From Streptomyces sp. SM10 (GTDB lineage: Bacteria > Actinomycetota > Actinomycetes > Streptomycetales > Streptomycetaceae), in contig NZ_NEUF01000103.1 in the NCBI RefSeq assembly GCF_002910915.1, positions 1 to 59,177 on the forward strand: a DNA stretch of 59,177 bases. Reading direction: 5' to 3'. The position numbers and the translations under genes are program-made. This document shows positions 46,962 through 56,575 of the stretch, in pieces. The notes under the pieces were generated by a model that saw nothing but the letters and a program-made list of their open reading frames with translations, ran no database searches and was not told where the DNA came from. Numbering within the stretch: position 1 is the stretch's first letter; every line of letters begins with the position of its first letter.

Positions 46962-48395
46962 GTGAACGACCAGCAGCGTCGACGTCCCGCCAAGCCCCAC
47001 CGCCGCCCTCAGAAGGACCCGGTCCGGTTCCTCGCCTTCGAGGTCCTCAGGGCGGTCGACGAACGCGACGCCTACGCCAACCTCGTCCTGCCCCCGCTGC
47101 TGAAGAAGGCCCGCGCCAAGGGCGACTTCGAGGGCAGGGACGCGGCGCTGGCGACCGAGCTGGTCTACGGCACCCTGCGCCGTCAGGGCACGTACGACGC
47201 GATCGTCGCCGCGTGCATCGACCGGCCGCTGCGCGAGGTCGACCCGCCGGTGCTCGACGTGCTCAACATGGGTGTCCACCAGCTGCTCGGCACCCGTATC
47301 CCGACCCACGCGGCCGTCTCCGCCAGCGTGGAGCTGGCGCGGGTGGTACTGGGCGAGGGCCGCGCCAAGTTCGTCAACGCGGTGCTGCGCAAGGTCTCCG
47401 CGCACGACCTGGAGACGTGGGTCGAGCGCGTCGCCCCCTCGTACGAGGAGGACGCGGAGGAGCACCTCTCGGTCGTCCACTCGCACCCCCGCTGGGTCGT
47501 CTCCGCCCTCTGGGACGCCCTGGGCGGCGGCCGCGCCGGGATCGAGGACCTGCTGGAGGCCGACAACGAGCGGCCCGAGGTGACCCTGGTGGCCCGTCCC
47601 GGCCGGTCGACCCCCGACGAGCTCCTGGACGCCCTGGGCGAGGAGAGCGGCCTCCCGGGCCGGTGGTCGCCCTACGCCGTGCGGATGGCCGAGGGCGGCG
47701 AGCCCGGCGCCCTGGACGCCGTGCGGGACGGCAGCGCCGGTGTGCAGGACGAGGGCAGCCAGCTCGTCGCCGCCGCCCTGGCCGACGCACCCGTCGAGGG
47801 CGGGGACACGCGGTGGCTGGACGGCTGCGCCGGCCCGGGCGGCAAGGCCGCGCTGCTGGCCGCGCTCGCCGCCGGGCGCGGCGCGACACTGCTCGCCGCG
47901 GAGAAGCAGCCGCACCGCGCCCGGCTCGTCGAGCGCGCGCTGGCCGGCAACCCGGGTCCGTACCAGGTGATCACCGCCGACGGGACCCGGCCGCCCTGGC
48001 GGCCCGGATCCTTCGACCGGGTCCTCATGGACGTGCCCTGCTCCGGACTCGGTGCGCTGCGCCGCCGCCCGGAATCCCGCTGGCGGCGGCGCCCGGCCGA
48101 CCTGGAGAGCTTCGCCCCGCTGCAACGCGGTCTGCTCCGTGAGGCGTTGAAGGCCGTCCGGATCGGCGGGGTCGTCGGCTACGCGACCTGTTCGCCGCAC
48201 CTCGCGGAGACCCGCGTCGTCGTCGAGGACGTCCTCAAGGGGCGCGGCGGGGAACCGTTCGAGGCGGAGTGGATCGACGCCCGCCCGCTGCTCCCGGGCG
48301 TCCCCGCCCTGGGCGACGGACCGGACGTCCAGCTGTGGCCGCACCTGCACGGCACGGACGCGATGTACCTCGCGCTGCTGCGCCGAACGGCCTGA
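46962..48395 (+). CDS. rsmB: 16S rRNA m5C methyltransferase RsmB (Fmu/Sun)
   Basis: This enzyme methylates a cytosine of 16S rRNA. The 477 residues have a NusB-like N-terminal RNA-binding domain (DPVRFLAFEVLRAVDERDAYANLVLPPLL, ALATELVYGTLRRQGTYDAIV). The SAM-dependent domain follows: LDGCAGPGGKAALLAALA, LMDVPCSGLGALRRRPESRWRR with the motif IV Cys, and VGYATCSPHLAETRVVVEDVL with the second conserved Cys. The GTG at 46962 is preceded by CGGAGC. It follows fmt as in many bacteria and precedes rpe. Confidence 0.95.
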   Translation: MNDQQRRRPAKPHRRPQKDPVRFLAFEVLRAVDERDAYANLVLPPLLKKARAKGDFEGRDAALATELVYGTLRRQGTYDAIVAACIDRPLREVDPPVLDVLNMGVHQLLGTRIPTHAAVSASVELARVVLGEGRAKFVNAVLRKVSAHDLETWVERVAPSYEEDAEEHLSVVHSHPRWVVSALWDALGGGRAGIEDLLEADNERPEVTLVARPGRSTPDELLDALGEESGLPGRWSPYAVRMAEGGEPGALDAVRDGSAGVQDEGSQLVAAALADAPVEGGDTRWLDGCAGPGGKAALLAALAAGRGATLLAAEKQPHRARLVERALAGNPGPYQVITADGTRPPWRPGSFDRVLMDVPCSGLGALRRRPESRWRRRPADLESFAPLQRGLLREALKAVRIGGVVGYATCSPHLAETRVVVEDVLKGRGGEPFEAEWIDARPLLPGVPALGDGPDVQLWPHLHGTDAMYLALLRRTA

Positions 48396-48497
48396 CCGGG
48401 GTGAAAAGGGCGGGATTGCGCGAACCGTGATGATCCCGTGAGGCTTTGAGGCGCACCGGGGCGGGGAAGCGGCCCGGAGCATGGCAGGCTTGGGGGC

Positions 48498-49181
48498 ATG
48501 GCCCAGATCAACCCCAGCATCCTGTCCGCCGACTTCGCCCGTCTCGCCGAGGAGGCGAAGGCCGTGGAGGGCGCCGACTGGCTCCATGTCGATGTCATGG
48601 ACAACCATTTCGTGCCCAACCTGACGCTGGGCGTGCCCATCGTGGAGGCGCTGAGCAAGGCGACGGACACCCCGCTGGACTGCCATCTCATGATCGAGGA
48701 CGCGGACCGCTGGGCACCGCAGTACGTCGAGGCCGGCGCGGGCTCGGTCACCTTCCACGCGGAGGCCGCGGCCGCGCCCGTGCGCCTGGCCCGGGAGATC
48801 AGGGCGAAGGGCGCCCGCGCCTCCATGGCGCTGAAGCCCGCGACGCCCATCGAGCCGTACGAGGACCTGCTCCCCGAGCTCGACATGCTGCTGATCATGA
48901 CGGTGGAGCCGGGCTTCGGCGGCCAGGCGTTCCTCGACATCATGCTGCCGAAGATCCGCCGCACCCGTGAGCTGATCTCGAAGCACGGCCTGGAGCTGTG
49001 GCTCCAGGTGGACGGCGGTGTCTCCGCCACCACGATCGAGCGGTGCGCCGAAGCCGGAGCGGACGTCTTCGTCGCCGGCTCGGCGGTCTACGGGGCCGAG
49101 GACCCCGCCGCGGCGGTGCGGGCGCTCCGTGCGCAGGCCGACGCGGTCACGGCTTCGGCACCCTGGGCATGCGGCCACTGA
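48498..49181 (+). CDS. rpe: Ribulose-phosphate 3-epimerase
   Basis: This pentose-phosphate enzyme interconverts ribulose-5-P and xylulose-5-P. The 227-residue TIM barrel shows [35 protein letters not shown] (metal-binding His and Asp), [73 protein letters not shown]. The ATG start has a Gly-rich upstream. It lies next to a SorC-type sugar-responsive regulator gene, which may control it or a sugar operon elsewhere. Confidence 0.96.
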   Translation: MAQINPSILSADFARLAEEAKAVEGADWLHVDVMDNHFVPNLTLGVPIVEALSKATDTPLDCHLMIEDADRWAPQYVEAGAGSVTFHAEAAAAPVRLAREIRAKGARASMALKPATPIEPYEDLLPELDMLLIMTVEPGFGGQAFLDIMLPKIRRTRELISKHGLELWLQVDGGVSATTIERCAEAGADVFVAGSAVYGAEDPAAAVRALRAQADAVTASAPWACGH

Positions 49182-49284
49182 ACCAAGCTGAGATGAACGC
49201 GGCCCGACGGGCCTGATCAAGGATCGCCGGATCTGACAGGATGGACGGCGTATCGAGCGTGTGAACAGCAGTGAGGAGATCGCG

Positions 49285-50307
49285 GTGTCTGGCATCTCGG
49301 CGGGTCGGTCAGCCATGCGGATGGGACCCGCGGAGCTGGTGCAGGCGGCGGCCATGGCCCGCCGGTTCTACCTGGAGGGAAAGTCGAAGATCCAGATCGC
49401 CGAGGAGTTCGGCGTCAGCCGCTTCAAGGTGGCCCGGGTTCTGGAGACGGCCCTCGAGCGTGATCTCGTACGGATCGAGATCCGGGTACCTGCGGAGCTG
49501 GACGCGGAGCGCTCCGACGCGCTCCGGGCCCGCTACGGCCTGCGGCACGCCGTCGTCGTCGAGTCCCCGGCGGAGGAGCAGGACGACGCCGCCGACCCGG
49601 AGAACCTGGGCGAGGTCGCGGCCGATCTGCTCGGCGAGCTGGTGAACGAGGGCGATGTGCTGGGGCTGGCCTGGGGCCGCTCCACCATCCACATGGCGGC
49701 CGCCCTCGACCGGCTGCCCCCGTGCACGGTCGTCCAGCTGACCGGGGTCTACGACGCGGGGACGGCCGAGCGCGGCTCGGTCGAGGCGGTCCGCCGCGCC
49801 GCGCAGGTGTCCGGCGGCGAGGCGCACCCCATCTACGCGCCGATGCTGCTGCCCGACCCGGCGACGGCTGCGGCGCTGCGCCACCAGACGGGCATCGCCC
49901 GCGCCTTCGAGTACTTCGACAAGGTGACGGTCGCCGCGGTCTCCATCGGCTCCTGGGAGCCCGGGATCTCCACCGTCCACGACATGCTCTCGGACGCGGA
50001 GCGGGCCCACTACGCCTCACTCGGTGTGGCGGCGGAGATGTCCGCCCACCTCTTCGACACCAACGGGCGCCGGGTCGGCCGGGACCTCGGCGAGCGCTGC
50101 ATCACCGTGGAGGCCGATCGGCTGCGCCGCATCCCCGAGGTGGTGGCGATCGCCGGAGGGCAGCGCAAGGCGGCCGCGATCGGCGCGGTGCTGCGCTCGG
50201 GCCTGGTCACCAGTCTGGTCACGGACACGGCGGCGGCCGACTACCTCCTGACGGAGTCCGCAGCGGGCCAGCGGCCCGCCCTGGAGCGGGCCGACCCCGA
50301 CGAGTGA
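49285..50307 (+). CDS. SorC/DeoR-family sugar-binding transcriptional regulator
   Basis: This is a 340-residue regulator. The N-terminal HTH is ARRFYLEGKSKIQIAEEFGVSRFKVARVLETALERDLVRIEI. The C-terminal SorC effector domain includes GLAWGRSTIHMAAALDRLPPCTVVQLTGVYD, ISTVHDMLSDAE and a late VAIAGGQRKAAAIGAVLRSG, the phosphosugar-binding loop. I start at the GTG 49285, which has GAGGAG six bases upstream; an earlier GTG at 49261 is possible. Its placement directly after rpe hints at a pentose-phosphate ligand, but this is inference. A very long hairpin closes the gene. Confidence 0.9.
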   Translation: MSGISAGRSAMRMGPAELVQAAAMARRFYLEGKSKIQIAEEFGVSRFKVARVLETALERDLVRIEIRVPAELDAERSDALRARYGLRHAVVVESPAEEQDDAADPENLGEVAADLLGELVNEGDVLGLAWGRSTIHMAAALDRLPPCTVVQLTGVYDAGTAERGSVEAVRRAAQVSGGEAHPIYAPMLLPDPATAAALRHQTGIARAFEYFDKVTVAAVSIGSWEPGISTVHDMLSDAERAHYASLGVAAEMSAHLFDTNGRRVGRDLGERCITVEADRLRRIPEVVAIAGGQRKAAAIGAVLRSGLVTSLVTDTAAADYLLTESAAGQRPALERADPDE

Positions 50308-50322
50308 CAGCGGGCACGACCC

Positions 50323-50383
50323 ACACCGGGCAGGACGGAGGCCGGGCACCCGTGCGGTGCCCGGCCTCCGTCCTGCCCGGTGT
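50323..50383. terminator. Very long bidirectional terminator
   Basis: Perfect 28-base arms (50323-50350 and 50356-50383) with a five-base loop lie 15 bases after the regulator stop. They reach the last base of the convergent terpene synthase stop codon. The element should stop transcription from both sides. Confidence 0.9.
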
Positions 50384-51501
50384 CAACGAATGCCGTTGCC
50401 CGCGCCCAGCCGCGCCCCGGCGGCGTCCGGGCGTGCATGGTCCAAGACCGTCGGGGCGCCGTCGGTGCCGGGCTGCGCGGCATCCGCGCTCACGCCGAGG
50501 ACGGACTCCTCCAGGTAGGCGTCCGGCTCCGCGTACTGGCTGACGTCCGCCGGGTTGTAGCGGGGCGTCTGCCTGGACCAGTCGAGATTCCCGCGCATCC
50601 AGCTCCGCATCCCGTCGAGATACGGCACGAGCAGCCCCGCCAGCTCCGGGTACAGGGCGAGCAGCTCGCCCTCGGCCGTGAGGAACCGTGTCGTCTCGGT
50701 GGCGATCTCCGCGCACACGTGCTCGAGCGCCTGCTGTTTGCCGTAGCCACGGTGGTGACGGACCAGATGCACGAGATTGTGGATCTCGCCCAGCACCTGT
50801 TCCTTCTCGTACGAGTAGACGTCGTTGGCCCAGCACACGACGTTGCAGGAGGCCTCCAGCGCGGTGATGAACCGGGCGTCGTTGTGGACCGACTCGGGCG
50901 CCTCCACTCCGGCCACGATCTCTATGAGGTCCATGCACACGTGGATCGCCCCGGTGTGCCGGCGCCCGGCTGTGTAGGCCGCCTCGGACGGCACGATGCC
51001 GGCGGCGCGGTTCCCCGCCTCCCAGGTGGTGGCGGTCGTCAGATACGTCATGAGGTGCCAGGTGAACCGGGCGCGCCAGTGGGGGGCGGCCCGCGGAATC
51101 GTACGTTCCCACAGATCCGCCAGGGCGACGAGCGCGGCGGGGGCCTCCTCGTCCGGCCGGGGGCCGGGGGCGCCGTCCTCGACCACGGCCCGCATCCGCT
51201 CGACCACGTCACGTACGCGTTCGGGGCTGCGGCCCAGGTCTCCGTCGTCGAGCTGGTCGTCGACGAGGAAGAGCCAGACGAACCAGTCGGCGACCAGGTC
51301 GAGGTGCTCGCCGTCCGCCGTCGGGTAGACCATGCCCACGAAGGCGCCGAAGTCGGCCTGTTCGAACCGCTGCCGTGCGGACTCTCGATGGACCAGGCCG
51401 GTGCGTCGTGTCCACGTGTCGAGGTGCTCGCGGGTGTGATCCACGTGCGGGTTGCTCCGCTGGGGGAACGGGCAGTAGATGTCGGGCAGTTCGCTCTCCA
51501 C
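50383..51501 (-). CDS. Class I terpene synthase (sesquiterpene cyclase type)
   Basis: This 372-residue bacterial terpene cyclase acts on a linear prenyl diphosphate. Motifs are complete: the acidic metal site DDQLDD at 81-86, the pyrophosphate-sensor R180 exactly 46 residues before the NSE triad, NDVYSYEKE at 226-234, and the C-terminal RY pair at 314-315. The N-terminal ELPDIYCPFPQRSNPHVDHTREH resembles pentalenene-synthase-like enzymes, favouring farnesyl diphosphate. The product cannot be read from sequence. GTG 51501 is the first reasonable start. No prenyltransferase or P450 lies nearby, so it is an orphan cyclase set in a housekeeping region. Confidence 0.92.
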   Translation of the reverse strand: MESELPDIYCPFPQRSNPHVDHTREHLDTWTRRTGLVHRESARQRFEQADFGAFVGMVYPTADGEHLDLVADWFVWLFLVDDQLDDGDLGRSPERVRDVVERMRAVVEDGAPGPRPDEEAPAALVALADLWERTIPRAAPHWRARFTWHLMTYLTTATTWEAGNRAAGIVPSEAAYTAGRRHTGAIHVCMDLIEIVAGVEAPESVHNDARFITALEASCNVVCWANDVYSYEKEQVLGEIHNLVHLVRHHRGYGKQQALEHVCAEIATETTRFLTAEGELLALYPELAGLLVPYLDGMRSWMRGNLDWSRQTPRYNPADVSQYAEPDAYLEESVLGVSADAAQPGTDGAPTVLDHARPDAAGARLGAGNGIR

Positions 51502-51606
51502 AGGCGGATCCCCATCCTCTCCGGCCAGACGCGCGACAGGTGTTCCCGGCTCGTGGGCGCTGTGGCGCCTGCTGCCGGGACGACCTGCGGCTTTGAAGTT
51601 ACCTGA

Positions 51607-53265
<1,659 letters not shown>

Positions 53266-53392
53266 CGCCGCGGGCCGTGCGGCCCGCGTCACGGGTGCCC
53301 CTTTCGGCTGTTCACGCCGGGAGGGGCGCTTCTGTGTGCGCACCCGGCGTGGAGGAGCAGGCGCTCGCGGCCACCGGCGGGACCCCCGTCGC

Positions 53393-53413
53393 CCCTTCAA
53401 CTTGGTTGAAGGG
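53393..53413. promoter_or_regulatory. MarR-type inverted-repeat operator over the aldehyde dehydrogenase promoter
   Basis: CCCTTCAAC, TTG, GTTGAAGGG is a perfect 9-bp inverted repeat with the TTCAAN/NTTGAA core favoured by MarR-family repressors. It overlaps a possible promoter: TTCAAC (53396-53401), 16 bases, TAATAT (53418-53423). The start codon is 43 bases further on. No MarR gene is in the window, so the regulator is unknown; the Lrp-type gene downstream is another candidate. Confidence 0.6.
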
Positions 53414-53465
53414 TAAGTAATATGAGCCGCAATCAGCTGCCCGCCCCTCTGCGGTAAGGGATTTC

Positions 53466-54926
53466 ATGTCTTCCTTCTTCACCGACCTGGCCCAGCAGTA
53501 CATCGACGGCGAGTGGAGGCCGGGGAAGGGGGCCTGGGACATCATCGACTTCAACCCGTACAGCGGGGAGAAGCTCGCCTCGATCACCGTCGCGACGGCC
53601 GGCGAGGTCGACCATGCCTACCGGGCCGCCGAGCGGGCCCAGCCCGAGTGGGCGGACACCAATCCGTATGCCCGGCGGACGGTGCTGGAGAAGGCGCTGC
53701 GCGTCGTCGAGGAGCGCGAGGCCGAGATCGCCGAGGCGATCGTCGCGGAGCTCGGCGGAACCCACCTCAAGGCCGGCTTCGAGCTGCACCTGGCCAAGGA
53801 GTTCCTGAGGGAGGCCGTCCAGCTCACGCTGCGGTCCACCGGGCAGATACTTCCCTCGCCCACCGAGGGCAAGGAGAACCGCGTCTACCGGCTGCCCGTG
53901 GGCGTCGTGGGCGTCATCAGCCCCTTCAACTTCCCCTTCCTGCTGTCGCTCAAGTCGGTCGCGCCCGCGCTGGCCCTCGGCAACGCCGTGGTGCTCAAGC
54001 CGCACCAGAACACCCCGGTCTGCGGAGGCACCCTGATCGCCAAGGTGTTCGAGGAGGCAGGGCTGCCCGCCGGGCTCCTCAACGTGGTGGTCACCGACAT
54101 CGCCGAGATCGGCGACAGCCTGCTGGAGCACCCCGTCCCGCAGGTGATCTCCTTCACCGGCTCGGACACGGTCGGCCGTCACGTCGCGACGGTCTGCGCC
54201 GCCCACCTCAAGCGTGCGGTGCTCGAACTGGGCGGCAACAGCGCGCTGATCGTCCTGGACGACGCCGATGTGGACTACGCCGTCGACGCGGCCGTCTTCA
54301 GCCGCTACGTCCACCAGGGCCAGGTCTGCATGGCCGCGAACCGCATCCTCGTGGACCGCTCGGTGGAGCAGGAGTTCACCGAGAAGTTCGTCGCCAAGGT
54401 CGCCTCCCTGCGCGTCGGGGACCCGGCGGACCCCGCGACCCACATCGGCCCGCTGATCAACTCCTCGCAGGCCGACGCGGTGTCCAAGCTCGTCGACGAG
54501 ACCGTGGAGGCGGGCGCCACGGCCCTGCTCCACGGCCGGGCCGACGGCAACGTGGTGAGCCCGTCCGTGCTGACCGGCCTCCCCGCCGATTCCCCCGTCC
54601 TGCAGCAGGAGATCTTCGGGCCGGTTGCCCTGCTCGTCCCCTTCGACGGTGAGGACGAGGCCGTCCGGATCGCCAACGACACCCCCTACGGGCTGAGCGG
54701 CGCGGTGCACACCGCCGACATCGAGCGCGGCGTACGGGTGGGACAGCGGATCCGCACCGGAATGATCCACATCAACGACGGCACCGTCCACGACGAGCCC
54801 ATCGTGCCCTTCGGAGGGGAGAAGAACTCGGGGCTCGGCCGGCTCAACGGCGAGTCGATGCTCGAGGCCTTCACGACGCAGAAGTGGATCTCCGTCCAGT
54901 ACGGGCGCTCGCAGTTCCCCTTCTGA
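53466..54926 (+). CDS. NAD(P)-dependent aldehyde dehydrogenase
   Basis: This enzyme oxidises an aldehyde to a carboxylate. The 486 residues have the full fold: N155 in VISPFNFPFLL, E254 in LELGGNS, nucleophile C288 in HQGQVCMAANR, and the C-terminal QEIFGPVALLVPF and PFGGEKNSGLG. It is most like the aromatic-aldehyde (benzaldehyde/YfmT) branch, as far as I can judge. Its position ahead of davA and davB would also allow a role as glutarate-semialdehyde dehydrogenase. The ATG follows GGTAAGGGA. A hairpin at 54982-55003 separates it from the Lrp gene. Confidence 0.9.
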   Translation: MSSFFTDLAQQYIDGEWRPGKGAWDIIDFNPYSGEKLASITVATAGEVDHAYRAAERAQPEWADTNPYARRTVLEKALRVVEEREAEIAEAIVAELGGTHLKAGFELHLAKEFLREAVQLTLRSTGQILPSPTEGKENRVYRLPVGVVGVISPFNFPFLLSLKSVAPALALGNAVVLKPHQNTPVCGGTLIAKVFEEAGLPAGLLNVVVTDIAEIGDSLLEHPVPQVISFTGSDTVGRHVATVCAAHLKRAVLELGGNSALIVLDDADVDYAVDAAVFSRYVHQGQVCMAANRILVDRSVEQEFTEKFVAKVASLRVGDPADPATHIGPLINSSQADAVSKLVDETVEAGATALLHGRADGNVVSPSVLTGLPADSPVLQQEIFGPVALLVPFDGEDEAVRIANDTPYGLSGAVHTADIERGVRVGQRIRTGMIHINDGTVHDEPIVPFGGEKNSGLGRLNGESMLEAFTTQKWISVQYGRSQFPF

Positions 54927-54981
54927 CCGGCCGCGCCCTGCGGCTGGCGCGTCCCTCGCGGCGCGCCCGTGGTCTACTTCG

Positions 54982-55003
54982 GGGGGCGGCCCGCGCCGCC
55001 CCC
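54982..55003 (+). terminator. Hairpin after the aldehyde dehydrogenase gene
   Basis: Nine-base GC-only arms (54982-54990 and 54995-55003) with a four-base loop lie 55 bases after the stop and before the Lrp-type gene. Confidence 0.6.
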
Positions 55004-55039
55004 GAGCCCCTCCGCCGCAGAGATAGCGATCCGCCCGAA

Positions 55040-55495
55040 GTGCGCCTGAACGACCTCGACGAACGCATCGTCCACGCCCTCGCCGAAGACGCCCGCCGTT
55101 CCTACGCGGACATCGGCGCGCTCATCGGCCTCTCCGCACCCGCGGTGAAGCGCCGTGTGGACCGGCTGCGCGCGGAAGGAGCCATCACCGGTTTCACCGT
55201 GCGGGTCGACCCGGCGGCGCTCGGCTGGGAGACCGAGGGGTTCATCGAGATCTACTGCAGCCGCAACACCGCCCCCGAGGCGATCAAGCGGGGCCTGGCC
55301 GCCTATCCGGAGGTCGCGTCCGCGTCCACCGTGACCGGTGACGCCGACGCGATCGTCCAGGTCTTCGCGGCCGACATGCGCCACTTCGAGCAGGTACTGG
55401 AGCGGATCGCCGGCGAGCCGTACGTCGAGCGGACCAAGTCGGTCCTCGTGCTCTCGCCTCTGCTGCGGCGGTACTCCTCGGGCTCGCCCGCCTGA
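55040..55495 (+). CDS. Lrp/AsnC-family transcriptional regulator
   Basis: This is a 151-residue regulator that should bind an amino acid. The N-terminal winged HTH is LNDLDERIVHALAEDARRSYADIGALIGLSAPAVKRRVDRLRAEGAI. The C-terminal RAM domain follows (GFIEIYCSRNTAPEAIKRGLAAYPEVASASTVTGDADAIVQVFAADMRHFEQVLERI). I choose GTG 55040, the canonical N-terminus; an open extension to 54884 crosses the hairpin. It stands directly before davA and davB in the same direction, so a lysine-responsive role is a reasonable inference. Confidence 0.9.
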   Translation: MRLNDLDERIVHALAEDARRSYADIGALIGLSAPAVKRRVDRLRAEGAITGFTVRVDPAALGWETEGFIEIYCSRNTAPEAIKRGLAAYPEVASASTVTGDADAIVQVFAADMRHFEQVLERIAGEPYVERTKSVLVLSPLLRRYSSGSPA

Positions 55496-55726
55496 CCGGC
55501 GGTCGTCGCGCGACCGGGGTCACGCTGCCTCACGGGCGAGTACCGGGGAGACCGAAATCACTCGCCTGACCTGCGAAGACCTCCGGCGCAACGAATCGCC
55601 GCCCGGGCCGCTTCCCACGCAACGGATCGACCGTGCACACGCAACATCCGCGTCTTGTCGGCCCCGATCTCCGCGCCGTACCTTCGATACGTCTCCCCAC
55701 CCCGCCCGTCCCGCCCGAGGTCAGCC

Positions 55727-56524
55727 ATGCCGTCGTTGCGTACCGCCCTGCTCCAGAGCTCCGGACGGACCGGATCCGTCGACGCCAACCTCGCCACGCT
55801 CGACGAGGCCGCCGGACGGGCCGCCGCCGCCGGTGCCCGGCTGCTGGTCTGCCCGGAGCTGTTCCTCACCGGATACGCCATCGGCGAGGCCGCCCCCGAG
55901 CTGGCCGAGCCCGCCGACGGCCCCTCCGCCGGCGCGGTCGCCGACATCTGCGTACGCCACGGCCTCGCCGTCCACTACGGCTACCCGGAGCGGGCCGGCG
56001 AAGCGGTCTTCAACGCGGCGCAGCTCATCGGCCCCGACGGCACCGCGCTCGCCAACTACCGCAAGACCCACCTCTTCGGCGGCTTCGAGGAGAAGTGGTT
56101 CACCCCCGGGGAGCGGCCCGTGGTGCAGGCCGAGCTGGACGGCGTAAGGGTGGGGCTGCTGATCTGCTACGACGTCGAGTTCCCGGAGAACGTACGCGCG
56201 CACGCCCTGGCCGGAACCGAGCTCCTGCTGGTCCCGACCGCCCTGATGCACCCGTTCCCGTTCGTCGCCGAAGCCGTCGTGCCGGTCCGCGCCTTCGAGA
56301 GCCAGATGTACATCGCGTACGTCAACAGGGCAGGCAGGGAAGGTGAGTTCGACTTCACCGGGCTGAGCTGCCTGGCCGGCCCCGACGGCACGGTCCGTGT
56401 CCGTGCCGGGCGCGGAGAGGAACTGCTCGTCGGTGAGGCCGACCCCGGCCTGCTCTCCGCGTCGCGCGCCGCCAACCCGTATCTCCGGGACCGGGTCCCG
56501 GGCCTGTACGGCTCCCTGGTCTGA
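55727..56524 (+). CDS. davA: 5-Aminovaleramide amidase DavA (nitrilase superfamily)
   Basis: This carbon-nitrogen hydrolase would convert 5-aminopentanamide (delta-aminovaleramide) to 5-aminovalerate. The 265 residues carry the Glu-Lys-Cys triad: E44 (LLVCPELFLTGY), K113 (NYRKTHLFG) and C147 (VGLLICYDVEFPEN). Segments such as GARLLVCPELFLTGYAIG and HYGYPERAGEAVFNAAQLI closely follow my recollection of Pseudomonas DavA, which is about the same length. ATG 55727 has CCGAGG upstream. The pairing with davB, 51 bases downstream, strongly supports the assignment over a generic amidase. Confidence 0.82.
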   Translation: MPSLRTALLQSSGRTGSVDANLATLDEAAGRAAAAGARLLVCPELFLTGYAIGEAAPELAEPADGPSAGAVADICVRHGLAVHYGYPERAGEAVFNAAQLIGPDGTALANYRKTHLFGGFEEKWFTPGERPVVQAELDGVRVGLLICYDVEFPENVRAHALAGTELLLVPTALMHPFPFVAEAVVPVRAFESQMYIAYVNRAGREGEFDFTGLSCLAGPDGTVRVRAGRGEELLVGEADPGLLSASRAANPYLRDRVPGLYGSLV

Positions 56525-56575
56525 GCGCCCGCCTCCACCCCCGTCCCACGCTTCCCCGCAAGGAGTCCGTACCCC

